DNA from: a bacterium
GTDB lineage: Bacteria; Bacteroidota; Ignavibacteria; Kapaibacteriales; UBA7675
Assembly (NCBI GenBank): GCA_030430495.1
Contig: JAUIKM010000025.1
Span: 1-64,000, forward strand
Length of the DNA: 64,000 nt
Direction: 5' to 3'
Shown: in pieces, positions 38,990 to 48,671 of the stretch
How the letters are laid out: each line of letters starts with the position of its first letter
Numbering within the stretch: position 1 is the first letter of the stretch
Translations under genes and position numbers: made by a program
Notes under the pieces: model-generated
Database searches by the model: none
Told to the model about the DNA's origin: nothing
What the model saw: only the letters and a program-made list of their open reading frames with translations

Positions 38990-39005
38990 GTTAACATGTT
39001 AACAC
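38990..39005. promoter_or_regulatory. 16-bp perfect palindrome upstream of the phosphohexomutase gene
   Basis: TGTTAACATGTTAACA is a perfect inverted repeat, 56 bases before the next start codon. It looks like a dimeric repressor site. Flanking GC-rich arms could also make a hairpin. Confidence 0.45.
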
Positions 39006-39061
39006 GCGGTTGCGGCGGTTCCACTGCTGTATCTGAATCATAAAATACCGGGACTCGATCC

Positions 39062-40459
39062 ATGATCGTTTTTGGGACCGACGGCTGGCGTGGTGAAATC
39101 GCCCGCGACTTCACCTTTGAGAACCTGTCCTACGTTGCCCAGGCCACCGCGGCTTATGCCAAAAACCTGACACCGGACAAGCCGTCGATCGTGATCGGCT
39201 ACGACGCGCGTTTTCTCTCGCGTGAGTTTGCGGAGGAAACCGCCTGCATTCTGGCGTCGCAGGGCGTGTTGGTACATCTGGCCAACAGCATCGCGTCGAC
39301 GCCGCAGGTCTCTTTTGCGGCCAAGCAGAAAAAGGCGACGCTGGGCGTGGTGATTACGGCCAGCCACAATCCGCCAAACTACAACGGCTACAAGATCAAG
39401 GGCGGTTTTGGCGGGCCGGCGTTCCCGGAGCAGATCAAGGAAATCGAAGCGCTGGTGGGTGAAATTGCCGAAAAAGGTGGACACGTTCAGTTCCGGCCCA
39501 TCGACGAGTACATCAAGGAAAAAACGGTGCGCATGTTTAATGCCAAGGAGTCCTATCTGCGCTATCTCAAGCGCAAGATCGACGTGAAAGGCATTATCGA
39601 ATCCGGCATGCGTGTAGCCTACGACCCGATGCACGGCGCGGGTATTAACACAATCGACCACATTCTGCCGGGTACGCATGAACTGCACGGCGACTACAAT
39701 CCTTCCTTCGGCGATGTTAAACACCCCGAACCAATGGCGGAGAACCTGCTGCCGTTGATTGAACTGATGAAAACCGGCAAGTACGACGTCGGCTTTGCGA
39801 CCGACGGCGACGCGGACAGACTTGGCGCTGTCGACGAGACCGGTCGTTTTATTGATTCTCACCGCATTTTCATGCTGTTGTTGAAGTACCTCTACGAAGA
39901 CAAACGCAAACGCGGCGCGGTGGCCAAAACGGTTTCGTTAACGGCGATGGTCGACAAGTACTGCAAGAAACACAATCTTACGATCAAAGAGACGCCGGTC
40001 GGTTTCAAGTACATCAGCCGTTTAATGGTGAACGAAAAGATTCTGGTGGGCGGCGAAGAGTCGGGCGGTATCGGCACCTGCCTGCACATTCCCGAGCGCG
40101 ACGGCATCTTCAACGCGCTGCTGTTGATGGAGATGATGGTCAACCGCAAGAAGACGCTCTCGCAGCTCTGCGAAGAGCTGGACAGCGAATTCGGTCTGCA
40201 CCGCTACCGCCGCCGCGATGTCAAAGTGACGCAGGAAGTCAAGGAGCGCATCCTGGCCGCCGCGGCCAAACAGCCGACGAAGCTGGGCCGCTACGAGGTG
40301 GAGCGCTACGACGGCCGCGACGGCCACAAGTTCTTTGTGGACAACGGCTGGCTGCTGATCCGCGCTTCCGGCACGGAGCCTTTGCTGCGCTACTACGCGG
40401 AGGCCGACAGCCTGACCAAAGTCAATGAGTTGTTGGATGAGGGGATGAAGCTGGAGTGA
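39062..40459 (+). CDS. Phosphoglucomutase/phosphomannomutase family protein
   Basis: The protein is 465 residues of the alpha-D-phosphohexomutase superfamily. It shows 'FGTDGWRGEIARDFT', the phosphoserine loop 'VVITASHNPPNYNGYK', the Mg loop 'TDGDADRLGAVD', the sugar-binding 'GGEESGGIG' and the phosphate-binding 'RASGTEPLLRYY'. It isomerises hexose 1- and 6-phosphates for glycolysis or nucleotide-sugar formation. Substrate choice cannot be fixed from sequence alone. It lies downstream of eno and may share its transcript, though a palindrome in the 98-base gap suggests separate control. Confidence 0.92.
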   Translation: MIVFGTDGWRGEIARDFTFENLSYVAQATAAYAKNLTPDKPSIVIGYDARFLSREFAEETACILASQGVLVHLANSIASTPQVSFAAKQKKATLGVVITASHNPPNYNGYKIKGGFGGPAFPEQIKEIEALVGEIAEKGGHVQFRPIDEYIKEKTVRMFNAKESYLRYLKRKIDVKGIIESGMRVAYDPMHGAGINTIDHILPGTHELHGDYNPSFGDVKHPEPMAENLLPLIELMKTGKYDVGFATDGDADRLGAVDETGRFIDSHRIFMLLLKYLYEDKRKRGAVAKTVSLTAMVDKYCKKHNLTIKETPVGFKYISRLMVNEKILVGGEESGGIGTCLHIPERDGIFNALLLMEMMVNRKKTLSQLCEELDSEFGLHRYRRRDVKVTQEVKERILAAAAKQPTKLGRYEVERYDGRDGHKFFVDNGWLLIRASGTEPLLRYYAEADSLTKVNELLDEGMKLE

Positions 40460-40892
40460 GATCAGTCTCACTACGTAGAACCACCTACCAGTTTGTCGTC
40501 CGAAATGCACTGAACGGGCTGGATAGAATAATAAGCGGCTGCCGAAAGGCGGCCGTTTTTTTGTGGGTTTTTCGTTCACCTATGTCCACACCACATTCTC
40601 TAACTGTTATCTATCCGCTTCTGTCTCGGTGGGCACTGTGCCGAGTGGACATTGATGAACCGTGTCTGGGGCGTCCTGCAAATGTAGCACATGCCGGAAG
40701 CTGTGTTTTGTCTACACTTTGTTTGAAAAGATAGTCTGTAAGTTGTAAAATTATATATTGGCAGAATAACAAAATCTGAATCTGACTGCAGTACTTGCGA
40801 GGGACCTCCGGGTGCCGTCACTGCCGGCTGGATAATTGCCAAAGTGATCTTCGGCACAGACTGGGAATGTAGAGAGTGGGAGACTTGTTTTT
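40460..40892. other. Spacer after the phosphohexomutase, no gene seen
   Basis: Apart from the terminator at 40536, this is a lower-GC stretch that leads into a pentapeptide gene with a different base composition. No ORF here looks real. Confidence 0.5.
40536..40563 (+). terminator. Rho-independent terminator of the phosphohexomutase gene
   Basis: CGGCTGCC-GAAA-GGCGGCCG is an 8-bp stem (one wobble) with a GNRA loop, followed by seven T residues. Confidence 0.8.
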
Positions 40893-42185
40893 ATGAAGTA
40901 TTGCGGGGCTGTGCTTGTAATAGTCTGGATCGCGACTCAGATAAGTGTTGCAAGAACACACGTCCTGAATTTTAATGGACGAGCCTTTACAGAAGCAGTG
41001 GACGGGATGAGTTTTGCAGGGTATACGGGCGCAAGGGAAGTGAAAAGTCTGTCAGGCAGTTCCTGTGTGATAAGCGCACCTGTGACGTTCAAACTCTCGA
41101 AGTTTAAACAGAAAGTGGATTTGACGGATACGGAGTTCGATGCGAGCTCTGATTTTATGCGTGCCTCCTTCGACAAGGATGTGACATTCCGCAAAGTGAA
41201 ATTTCATTCGGAGTCCGGCTTTCGGTTTGCACGATTCAAGTCAGCCACCGAATTCGGAGAGGCGAGTTTTGCCGGGAATGCCAACTTTATGGGGGCGAAG
41301 TTTGAATCGAATGCAGACTTCACCTCCGCCCGGTTTGTGTTAAGAGCGTTGTTTAACGAAGTGCGGTTCAAATCTGACGCTCTGTTCAATAAGGTGGATT
41401 TTTCAGGTGATCTGTCCTTCAACAATGCAGAGTTCGGGACGTTGGCCGATTTTCGGGGCGCTTCATTTGGCGCAGGTGTTGACTTTAATGACGCGCTTTT
41501 GCCCGACAGGCTGAACTTGTCAGATGTTAAATTCGTTGCGTATGAGCTCGACTTAAGTTCAGCGAAAAGGAATTCAGGTTTCTGCTTTGTCAATTTGTTA
41601 GGTGCGGACATTTCCAGAGTCCGGCTCAGATATAATATTTTCAGGCTGTGGTTTCCCGACAGCGTATGCGGAAGCTCCGGAAACTGGAAGGGTGTCAAAT
41701 TCGAAGACAAATGCAACGTCTACGAACAACTGCTCAAAAACTTTGAAACCAACGGCTATACCGACTCCCACGAAAAACTCGACATCGAATACCACCAGAT
41801 GCGCTACGCCGAAAAAGGGCAATGGTACTGGAATCTGATTCAAAAATACTGGTGGAATTACGGCTACAGCAAGTGGTATATCTTTCTCTGGATCGGCGGC
41901 CTGATGACGCTGTTTACGTTGTTAAACATTGGCTTGTATCCGCACCTCAGCAGCAATGTTTACAGGATCAGGTCGCTGTCGGAACTGCAGATGCCGGGAG
42001 GTCGGTGGCGCATTATTGTTCAGCCGCTGTACGCACTGACATACACCGGCTTTATTTTCTTTGGCGTCAAGATCGATCCGGACGGGATCAAAAAAGTCGA
42101 TGGCTGGCTCTACTACATTTTCTTCATTTACATCGTCGGTCTTGTCTGCCTGGGTTATCTTGCCAACTATATCATCGCGACTTAA
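40893..42185 (+). CDS. Pentapeptide-repeat protein with C-terminal membrane domain
   Basis: The protein is 430 residues. It starts with a signal-like helix (MKYCGAVLVIVWIATQISVA). Residues about 75-240 hold tandem pentapeptides with F at the centre ('ASFDKDVTFRKVKFHSESGF', 'ASFAGNANFMGAKFESNADF', 'ASFGAGVDFNDALL'), predicting a right-handed quadrilateral beta helix. The last 130 residues contain three hydrophobic segments ('WYIFLWIGGLMTLFTLLNIG', 'YALTYTGFIFFGV', 'YYIFFIYIVGLVCLGYLANY') that resemble an ion-channel-type pore. The base composition is lower in GC than its neighbours, suggesting a different origin. The function is unknown. Confidence 0.75.
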   Translation: MKYCGAVLVIVWIATQISVARTHVLNFNGRAFTEAVDGMSFAGYTGAREVKSLSGSSCVISAPVTFKLSKFKQKVDLTDTEFDASSDFMRASFDKDVTFRKVKFHSESGFRFARFKSATEFGEASFAGNANFMGAKFESNADFTSARFVLRALFNEVRFKSDALFNKVDFSGDLSFNNAEFGTLADFRGASFGAGVDFNDALLPDRLNLSDVKFVAYELDLSSAKRNSGFCFVNLLGADISRVRLRYNIFRLWFPDSVCGSSGNWKGVKFEDKCNVYEQLLKNFETNGYTDSHEKLDIEYHQMRYAEKGQWYWNLIQKYWWNYGYSKWYIFLWIGGLMTLFTLLNIGLYPHLSSNVYRIRSLSELQMPGGRWRIIVQPLYALTYTGFIFFGVKIDPDGIKKVDGWLYYIFFIYIVGLVCLGYLANYIIAT

Positions 42186-42818
42186 ACGCGTGCGCCTGCG
42201 CCGTTGCCGCTGATTTGTCCGGCAAGGTTTTCGTGCCTCGTATTTGTTCCGTTATTGCAGGCGTGAGTGTGTGCGTTCGTCAATGTCTTTTACTCAGCTC
42301 AGGCTTGAACATCCGGGCTTTTGCTGTTTAAGTTCGGCGCAACACCGCGCGCTGCCGACCAACTCTAAAAACGACGTCCTGCCGGTCTGCAATTTCCGTT
42401 TAACTCCGCCGCCGGCGCGTTCGCAACAACTCAACAACATGCCGCTTCAAACACGCTGACAAACAAAAGCAAACAGCAAGCCATGCGGAGCAGGGCGAAG
42501 CGTTCAGAAATCAAATGCTGCAAGAGCGGAGGGCGGCGAAGTTGAATATCTGCGTGTGTTCCGCGCCAGACTCCAAGATCCCGCGTTAGCACTTTCCCAC
42601 GCCTGTGCAAGAAAAATTTCAGTTTTTTGCGCCAAAAGAATAATTTCCACGGACAAGCCTCCGACGCCGGTCCGACCTTCCTTTTGAGGCCGCGGTTTCC
42701 TGAACCGCAAACATCGCTGCTCACCGCCCCCACGGGCGCATAAGTACCGCCGGATCGACCTGCCAGTAGGCAAGACCGCTCTCCGAGCTCTGTTTGACAT
42801 ATTATCATGGGGTGTACT
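42186..42818. other. Spacer upstream of the EF-G paralogue
   Basis: These 633 bases hold a dispersed-motif copy at 42449-42469. Otherwise no gene, terminator or clear promoter is seen. Confidence 0.5.
42449..42469 (+). repeat. Dispersed motif copy
   Basis: AAACACGCTGACAAACAAAAG matches the family consensus and is followed by a GC-rich tail resembling that of the copy at 53290. Confidence 0.65.
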
Positions 42819-44945
42819 ATGAAAGTATTCGAAAGTGCGCGCATCAGGAATGTGGCCCTGCTGGGCCACTCCGGGTCCGGCAAAACCACGCTGACCGAAA
42901 CCATGCTGTTTGAAGCCGGCGCCATCACGCGCCGCGGCAGCGTGGGCCAGCAGAACACCGTCTCCGACTACCACGAAGTTGAACATGAACGCGGCAACTC
43001 CGTCTTCGAAACCCTCCTGCACGTCGATTGGCGCGACTATAAAATCAATATCATCGACACACCCGGCTACGACGACTTTGTCGGTGAAGTGATCGCAGCG
43101 CTGCGCGTCGTCGGAACCGGTATCATGGTGCTCAGCTCGCCCGACGGCGTGCAGGTGGGCACCGAGATCATCTGGAAGTACACGGAAAAATTCAAGACGC
43201 CGATGATTATCGTCGTCAACAAGGTCGATCACGAAAAGTCCAACTTCGACCGCACGGTTGAACAGGCCAAAAATCGCTTCGGGCGCGCCGTCACCGTGGT
43301 GCAGTACCCGCTGAATGAAGGCAAGGACTTCAACCTGATTGTCGATGTGCTCAAGATGACCGCCTATAAATTCCCGCCCGAAGGCGGCAAACCCGAAAAA
43401 CTGCCGATTCCCGATTCGGAGAAGGAAAAAGCCGGCAGACTGCACAATGAACTCATTGAAGCGATTGCCGAGAACGACGAAGGGCTGATGGAGCTCTACT
43501 TTGAAAAGGGCAGCCTGGACGAAGATGAAATGCGCACAGGGCTGAAAAAAGCGATGATCCGCCACCAGCTTTTTCCTTTGTTTTGCCTCAGCGCCGAAAG
43601 GAACATGGGCAGCGGTCGCCTGATGGGATTTATCGACAACGTGGCGCCCGCGCCGATCGACCTGGATCCCTGGCAAACGCGCTCGGGAGACGCCCTCTCC
43701 TGCGACCCGAACGGCCCGGTCGTCGTGTTTGTCTACAAAACGCTGTCCGAGCCGCACGTGGGTGAGATGAGTTATTTCCGCGTGCTGTCCGGAACGCTGC
43801 ACTCCGGCCAGGACCTGCACAACGCGGACACCGGTTCGGTTGAGCGCTTTGCGCACCTCTACACCATAAATGGTAAAAAGCGCGAGGAAGTCTCGTCGCT
43901 GCAGGCGGGCGACATCGGCGCGACGGTGAAGCTGAAAAACACGCACGCCAACAACTCCCTGCACGAGAAAGGCCGGGACCTGTCCGTTCCGCCGATTGAA
44001 TATCCGAGTCCGAAAATCCGCACGGCCGTGCATCCGGTGAACAACAAGGACGACGAGAAGCTGGCGCAGGCGCTGCACAAACTGCACGAAGAAGATCCGA
44101 CGCTGATAATTGAACACTCGCAGGAACTGCGCCAGACGATTATCCACGGCCAGGGCGAGCTGCACCTGACGGTGGCCAAATGGAGCCTGGAACATCGCTT
44201 CGGCGTGCAGGCAGAATTCATCAAGCCGCGCATTTCCTATCGCGAGACCATCCAGCGCATGGCCAAAAGCCAGTACCGCCACAAAAAACAAACCGGCGGC
44301 GCCGGGCAGTACGGCGAAGTCTACATGGTCATCGAACCGTATTCGGAAGGCATGCCGCCGACGCCCGACGTCAACGTGCGTCACACCGATGAAATCGAAC
44401 TGGACTGGGGCGGCAAACTCATCTACCAGAACTGTATCGTCGGCGGCGTAATCGATTCGCGTTTTATGCCCGCCATCCTCAAGGGCGTCATGGACAAAAT
44501 GCACAACGGGCCGCTGACGGGCTGTTTTGTACGCGACATCCGCGTGAGCATCTACGACGGCAGCATGCACTCGGTGGACTCCAACGAGGCCGCGTTCAAA
44601 ACCGCCGCGCTGATGGCCTTCCGCGACGCCTTCCGCCAGGCCGATCCCAAAATCCTCGAACCGATCTTTGAGATCGAAGTCGTCGTGCCCGACGATTACA
44701 TCGGCGACGTGATGAGCGACCTGCCGGTGCGGCGCGCGATCATTCAGGGAATTGAGACCGACGGTCACTACCAGCGCGTCAAGGCGCACATTCCGCAGGC
44801 CGAAATGGATGGTTATTCAACCGCGCTGCGCTCGATGACGCAGGGCCGCGCGACCTTCAGCGGTCAGTACTCGCACTACGGCCCCGTGCCGCACGACGTG
44901 CAGGAAGAACTGATCAAAGCCAACGCCGCGGGCGAGGACGAATAG
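42819..44945 (+). CDS. Elongation factor G-like GTPase (EF-G2 type paralogue)
   Basis: The protein is 708 residues from the ATG at 42819, which gives the family-like MKVFESARIRNVALLGH; the upstream ATG at 42807 adds four residues. G motifs are GHSGSGKT (G1), DTPGYDD (G3) and NKVD (G4), followed by EF-G domains II-V ('GQGELHLTVAKWSLEHRFGV', 'VVPDDYIGDVMSDLPVRRA'). Switch I reads 'EVEHERGNSV' in place of the canonical 'ERGITI', as in EF-G-like proteins that may serve in ribosome recycling or lack translocation activity. It is distinct from the str-operon fusA, as no rpsL, rpsG or tuf is adjacent. Confidence 0.88.
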   Translation: MKVFESARIRNVALLGHSGSGKTTLTETMLFEAGAITRRGSVGQQNTVSDYHEVEHERGNSVFETLLHVDWRDYKINIIDTPGYDDFVGEVIAALRVVGTGIMVLSSPDGVQVGTEIIWKYTEKFKTPMIIVVNKVDHEKSNFDRTVEQAKNRFGRAVTVVQYPLNEGKDFNLIVDVLKMTAYKFPPEGGKPEKLPIPDSEKEKAGRLHNELIEAIAENDEGLMELYFEKGSLDEDEMRTGLKKAMIRHQLFPLFCLSAERNMGSGRLMGFIDNVAPAPIDLDPWQTRSGDALSCDPNGPVVVFVYKTLSEPHVGEMSYFRVLSGTLHSGQDLHNADTGSVERFAHLYTINGKKREEVSSLQAGDIGATVKLKNTHANNSLHEKGRDLSVPPIEYPSPKIRTAVHPVNNKDDEKLAQALHKLHEEDPTLIIEHSQELRQTIIHGQGELHLTVAKWSLEHRFGVQAEFIKPRISYRETIQRMAKSQYRHKKQTGGAGQYGEVYMVIEPYSEGMPPTPDVNVRHTDEIELDWGGKLIYQNCIVGGVIDSRFMPAILKGVMDKMHNGPLTGCFVRDIRVSIYDGSMHSVDSNEAAFKTAALMAFRDAFRQADPKILEPIFEIEVVVPDDYIGDVMSDLPVRRAIIQGIETDGHYQRVKAHIPQAEMDGYSTALRSMTQGRATFSGQYSHYGPVPHDVQEELIKANAAGEDE

Positions 44946-45298
44946 TCCATCGCACCATTCTTCCCGGCGGTGCGTTCGCGACCGGACGTGCCGCCGTTTT
45001 TTTTCCCTGCGGGCGCTGTCGTCCGCGTGCGCCGACAGGAGCGCGCAGTTGAAAAGGGCTGCGACAAAGTGCCCGTCCGGGGTTTGATTGCTGCGAGTTT
45101 GCCGTTCTGTGCGGCGGCGAGGAGCGGCGGTCGAAGTTTTGAGACGGGGGAGGCTTTCAATCTGTCCTCCTGTAACTTTTGCTCCGGGCCGGAGTCAGGC
45201 AAGAGGAAATTACCCTTGGTTTTGAGCCCGGCGCTCGCCAATTTTCCATTCCGGCGTTTTACCATGACCCGCAAAACCATCTGCCTTGAGGAATACAT
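44946..45298. other. Spacer between the EF-G paralogue and an Asp-box protein
   Basis: These 353 bases hold the terminator at 44965-45004 and the leader of the next gene. No gene is seen. Confidence 0.5.
44965..45004 (+). terminator. Rho-independent terminator of the EF-G paralogue
   Basis: CGGCGGTGCG / CGTGCCGCCG (two wobbles) forms a 10-bp stem followed by eight T residues. Confidence 0.8.
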
Positions 45299-47677
45299 AT
45301 GCATCTGACCGGTACCCGTTGGCTTTTGTTCACGGCTGTTATCCTGCTGGCGTCCGTGCTGCAGGCTGAGGCGCAGTGGATCAAGTTCGACAACATTCCC
45401 CGGCCCTTCAATCGCAATCACTACCTGGACGTGTATTTCCTGCCCGAAGACCCGAATTTCATCTGGATCTGCGGTTTTAACGGCTACGTCCTGCGCACGA
45501 CCGACGGCGGCGACAACTGGCAGGGCTCGCAGGTTCCGGGGCCGCTCGAAGGCGGTTTCGGCGGCCAGGTCGGTCACCTGGAAAGTGTCATGTTTCCCAC
45601 GCGCGATGTCGGTTATTGCAGCGGTCCGGAGGGGCTGTTCAAGTCCGTCGACGGCGGCGCCACCTGGACGGAGTTGTTTCCGCCGGGGCTGATAGATCAG
45701 TGGGGACTGTTTTTCTTTGACGAAAACGAAGGCATCGTGGTCGGCGGCGGCTGTGGCACGCGACGACAGCAATTTTTCCGCACGACCGACGGCGGGGATA
45801 CCTGGCAACCCTTTCTTGGTAACCTCGGGCTCAACTCCGGTTTGTCGGACGCGATCATCTTCGATCCGCGCGGTCGCGCCCTGGCGGTGAGCAGCGGATA
45901 TATCTGGGAGTCGCTTGACGGCGGTTTTACCTGGGACATTTTTGCACAAACGGGCCCGGCCTTCTGGCACGAAGAATTGACCAATCTGAACGAGTCCTAT
46001 CTGATCCCGGAGTCCGGCAGCGAATGCAGCGGCGGCGGCAATACCGGCGGCATGCGCTTTTCGACGGACGGCGGGCGCACCTGGACGCGTTTTGTCGTGC
46101 CGACGCAGCAGTTCGGCACCTATCTGGAAAGCGAAACCACGGGCTGGTCCTGCGGCAGTAACGGCGCTGTCTGGTACACCAATAACGCCGGCGTCAACTG
46201 GGTGCCGCGCGACTGCGGCATCGACCCCAACGACGATCTGGACGACATCACTTTTATCGACGAGCGTCGCGGCTGGGTGGTCGGCCAGGGCATCTACCGC
46301 TGGAATCTGGTCGACGTCAAGGAACCTGAAATCGAAGTAATCGGCAACGTCGAACTTTGTCAGGGCGAGACCGTCGAACTCGTGGCGGAAGAAGGCTACT
46401 TTTTCTATCAGTGGACCAACGGTCAGACCGGCCGCAGCATTGTGGTCGATCAGCCGGGAACCTACCGCGTTGAAGTGTTCGACGAATCGGGCTGCCAGAC
46501 TGAAATCTCGCAGGCCGTAAACGTGACGCTGCGTCCCGCGCCGGACGTCAGCATCGGCATCGGTCCGGACGAAGACAACATCCTCTGTGAGGGCGAGACG
46601 CTGGAGCTGCGCGCCCTGCCCGACGGCATGGCCGGTTATCTCTGGTCCACCGGCGAACAGACGCAGACAATCACGGTCGGCGAAAGCGGCACTTACACGG
46701 TGACCATTACCGCGCCGAACGGCTGCGTCAAAGTCAGCGATCCTTTTGAAGTAACAGTCATACCTCTGCCCGATCCAAAAATTCTGCTCGACCGGCCGCC
46801 TTACATCTGCGCCGACGAGAGCGTGACGATGACTGTCGACAATGAATACGCTTCATATCTGTGGTCGACGGGCGAAACCACGCGGTCGATCGTCGTCAAC
46901 TCGGGCGGTCTGTATTCGGTGGTAGTCGAGGACAACTTCGGCTGCGGCGGCAACTCGGACGAGGTGGAAGTCATCATTCGGCCCGACGTGGAAAACCTGC
47001 AACTCACGGCTATCGCCGAAGACGGCGTGATGCGTTTTCCGGAGCAGAGCCCGCCGGACGTCGTCTGTGCGGACCTGCAGTTCACAAACATCTCCGAGTC
47101 GGATTCCTTTGCGTTCAACGAGATTGTGCTGCTGTACAACATCGAGTTTTCGGTGCCGCGCAGCCAGTTCCCGTTTGAAATTCTGCCGGGCGAGACACGC
47201 CGCATGCGCGTCTGTTTTTCGCCGACTTACCTCGGCGAGTTCCGCGACACGATTGTCTTCCCCGAGGCCTGTTTCCCGCTGATTCCGCTTGAGAGCGCGG
47301 GTATCCCGCAATTCCTCTCGGGCGAGAGCAACTGCGGCGTTATCATCACGGCGAGCACGGCGGAGGAAGACGCCGGACGACTGGCTATCCAGTTTCCCTA
47401 TCCAAATCCGGCCAAAACCGAGCTGCGCGTCCCGGTCGAAAAATCGTCCGACGGTGCGGTTACGGTCAACGAAACGGCCTACCTGCTGAACTCTTTCGGC
47501 ACGCGCGTCGGCGACGGCAGTTACCGCGCTTACAGCAACCGCTTTACGGAGCGAGGCGGCACGAGTGAGTCCGGCGAGTTCATCTTTGACGTGCGCGACA
47601 TCACGCAGGGCCTGTATTATCTGGTGGTCGAGAAGGACGGTCAGCGCGTGAGTACGCCGGTGGTGATCGCACGCTAA
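45299..47677 (+). CDS. Large secreted protein: Asp-box propeller, Ig-like repeats and T9SS tail
   Basis: The protein is 792 residues. An AGGA ribosome-binding site precedes the ATG. A signal peptide is followed by at least six Asp-boxes ('TTDGGDNW', 'SVDGGATW', 'TTDGGDTW', 'SLDGGFTW', 'STDGGRTW', 'TNNAGVNW'), a YCF48/Hcf136-type propeller. Three PKD/Ig-like repeats follow near 345-585, each with 'C.(G/D)E...L' at the start and 'Y.W(S/T).G..T' in the middle. A short region (about 590-670) resembles a choice-of-anchor beta-sandwich. The last 90 residues start with 'FPYPNPAKTEL' and end 'QGLYYLVVEKDGQRV', a sorting-domain pattern. It is likely a surface protein of unknown role. Confidence 0.82.
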   Translation: MHLTGTRWLLFTAVILLASVLQAEAQWIKFDNIPRPFNRNHYLDVYFLPEDPNFIWICGFNGYVLRTTDGGDNWQGSQVPGPLEGGFGGQVGHLESVMFPTRDVGYCSGPEGLFKSVDGGATWTELFPPGLIDQWGLFFFDENEGIVVGGGCGTRRQQFFRTTDGGDTWQPFLGNLGLNSGLSDAIIFDPRGRALAVSSGYIWESLDGGFTWDIFAQTGPAFWHEELTNLNESYLIPESGSECSGGGNTGGMRFSTDGGRTWTRFVVPTQQFGTYLESETTGWSCGSNGAVWYTNNAGVNWVPRDCGIDPNDDLDDITFIDERRGWVVGQGIYRWNLVDVKEPEIEVIGNVELCQGETVELVAEEGYFFYQWTNGQTGRSIVVDQPGTYRVEVFDESGCQTEISQAVNVTLRPAPDVSIGIGPDEDNILCEGETLELRALPDGMAGYLWSTGEQTQTITVGESGTYTVTITAPNGCVKVSDPFEVTVIPLPDPKILLDRPPYICADESVTMTVDNEYASYLWSTGETTRSIVVNSGGLYSVVVEDNFGCGGNSDEVEVIIRPDVENLQLTAIAEDGVMRFPEQSPPDVVCADLQFTNISESDSFAFNEIVLLYNIEFSVPRSQFPFEILPGETRRMRVCFSPTYLGEFRDTIVFPEACFPLIPLESAGIPQFLSGESNCGVIITASTAEEDAGRLAIQFPYPNPAKTELRVPVEKSSDGAVTVNETAYLLNSFGTRVGDGSYRAYSNRFTERGGTSESGEFIFDVRDITQGLYYLVVEKDGQRVSTPVVIAR

Positions 47678-47711
47678 GCACAGTTTTGAGGCTGAGTGAT
47701 TTGAGACTTGC

Positions 47712-47746
47712 AACCTCCGCATCCGGGCGATGCGGAGGTTTTTTTG
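47712..47746 (+). terminator. Rho-independent terminator of the large Asp-box gene
   Basis: AACCTCCGCATC-CGGGC-GATGCGGAGGTT is a perfect 12-bp stem (loop shared by one base) followed by a T-run. Confidence 0.85.
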
Positions 47747-47819
47747 TTCCGGGCGGTGGTAGCGCGTTGCAGGGCGACAGTTCCGCTGCCGCCTGCCGTT
47801 TGTGGGCGAGATGACAGAC

Positions 47820-48000
47820 TCCACGTGCCGAGTACCGGATTCGGCTTGGAGTATGCGGGTTCCACGTGCCGAGTACCGGATTCGGCTTGGAGTTTGCGGA
47901 TTTCACGTGCCGAGTACCGGATTCGGCTTGGAGTATGCGGGTTCCACGTGCCGAGTACCGGATTCGGCTTGCAGCTTGCGGGTTCCACGTGCCGTTCGAA
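47820..48000. repeat. 41-bp direct tandem repeat array, four units plus a partial
   Basis: CACGTG anchors occur at 47822, 47863, 47904, 47945 and 47986, exactly 41 bases apart. Each unit includes CACGTGCCGAGTACCGGATT followed by CGGCTTGGAG, with a small inverted repeat GCCGA/TCGGC. Units differ by only a few bases, so the array is young or kept uniform. Confidence 0.92.
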
Positions 48001-48184
48001 GGAGGGAACGACGCGTTCAGCGACGGAATCCGGTTTGTCAGCAGTCGGGAGCGTGAGTTGGAAGAACTGGTGAAAGGTTGAGGTGCGGCGGAGAAAACGA
48101 GCCTGAAGTGAAAGATGTGGTGAGTCGTAAGTTGTTGCCAGTCAATGAGTTGTGGGTGGCGTGGGTGTCTGTCGGTCCGAAAGG

Positions 48185-48347
48185 GGCGCACTTCTCGCTA
48201 GATCAGGGGGCCACCCCGCCGCCGCCGCGGGACTTTCCACCGCGCACAAAACACACTCCTCCCACCCTGCAATTTTTGCAAGTAATTTTTGTGAGTAAGT
48301 CGTTCGCGCTGGAAACGCGCCGCATGCTGCGCGTTGTCTGTCACAAG
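48185..48347 (+). repeat. Conserved intergenic element, copy B
   Basis: This copy matches copy A (20021-20176) in block order: CGCACTTC, CTAGATC, CCCCGCCGCC, ACTCCTCCCACCCTGCA, TGCAAGT, GAGTAAG, ACGCGCCGCATGCTGCGCG and GTCACA. It lies about 185 bases downstream of the 41-bp array. Confidence 0.75.
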
Positions 48348-48671
48348 CATAAATAATGGCGGGCAACTCACCATGGCGAAAAAACTGAACGGCGCCCGCC
48401 ACGTGCTTAAACGCGCTGATTTTGTGCCTGAACGGGCGAAGTTTTAGCCACGAATACACTCGAATCATTGCGTTGGACGTGCTAAACCCGCCTCCGGCCG
48501 CACAGCCCGGTTCTCCGTGCCGATTTCTCGTGCCGGCACGTCGTTCCGGTTCATCGAGTGCGCGTAGCGAGTGCAGGTGGTGGTTCTCATTCGACCTCTC
48601 TGATCCATGCCCGCTGGGCGTTTGCCGCTGCATGTGTATTTTGACGGTCGCCTGCTGACCTGAAATTTCAC

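Noticed and set aside
42504-44789. 761-residue minus ORF
   Set aside because: It is antisense to the EF-G paralogue, whose GTPase motifs fix the plus frame.
47601-48191. Minus and plus ORFs across the 41-bp array
   Set aside because: They consist of the repeat translated in several frames, with no start signal and a 41-base period that breaks frame between units.
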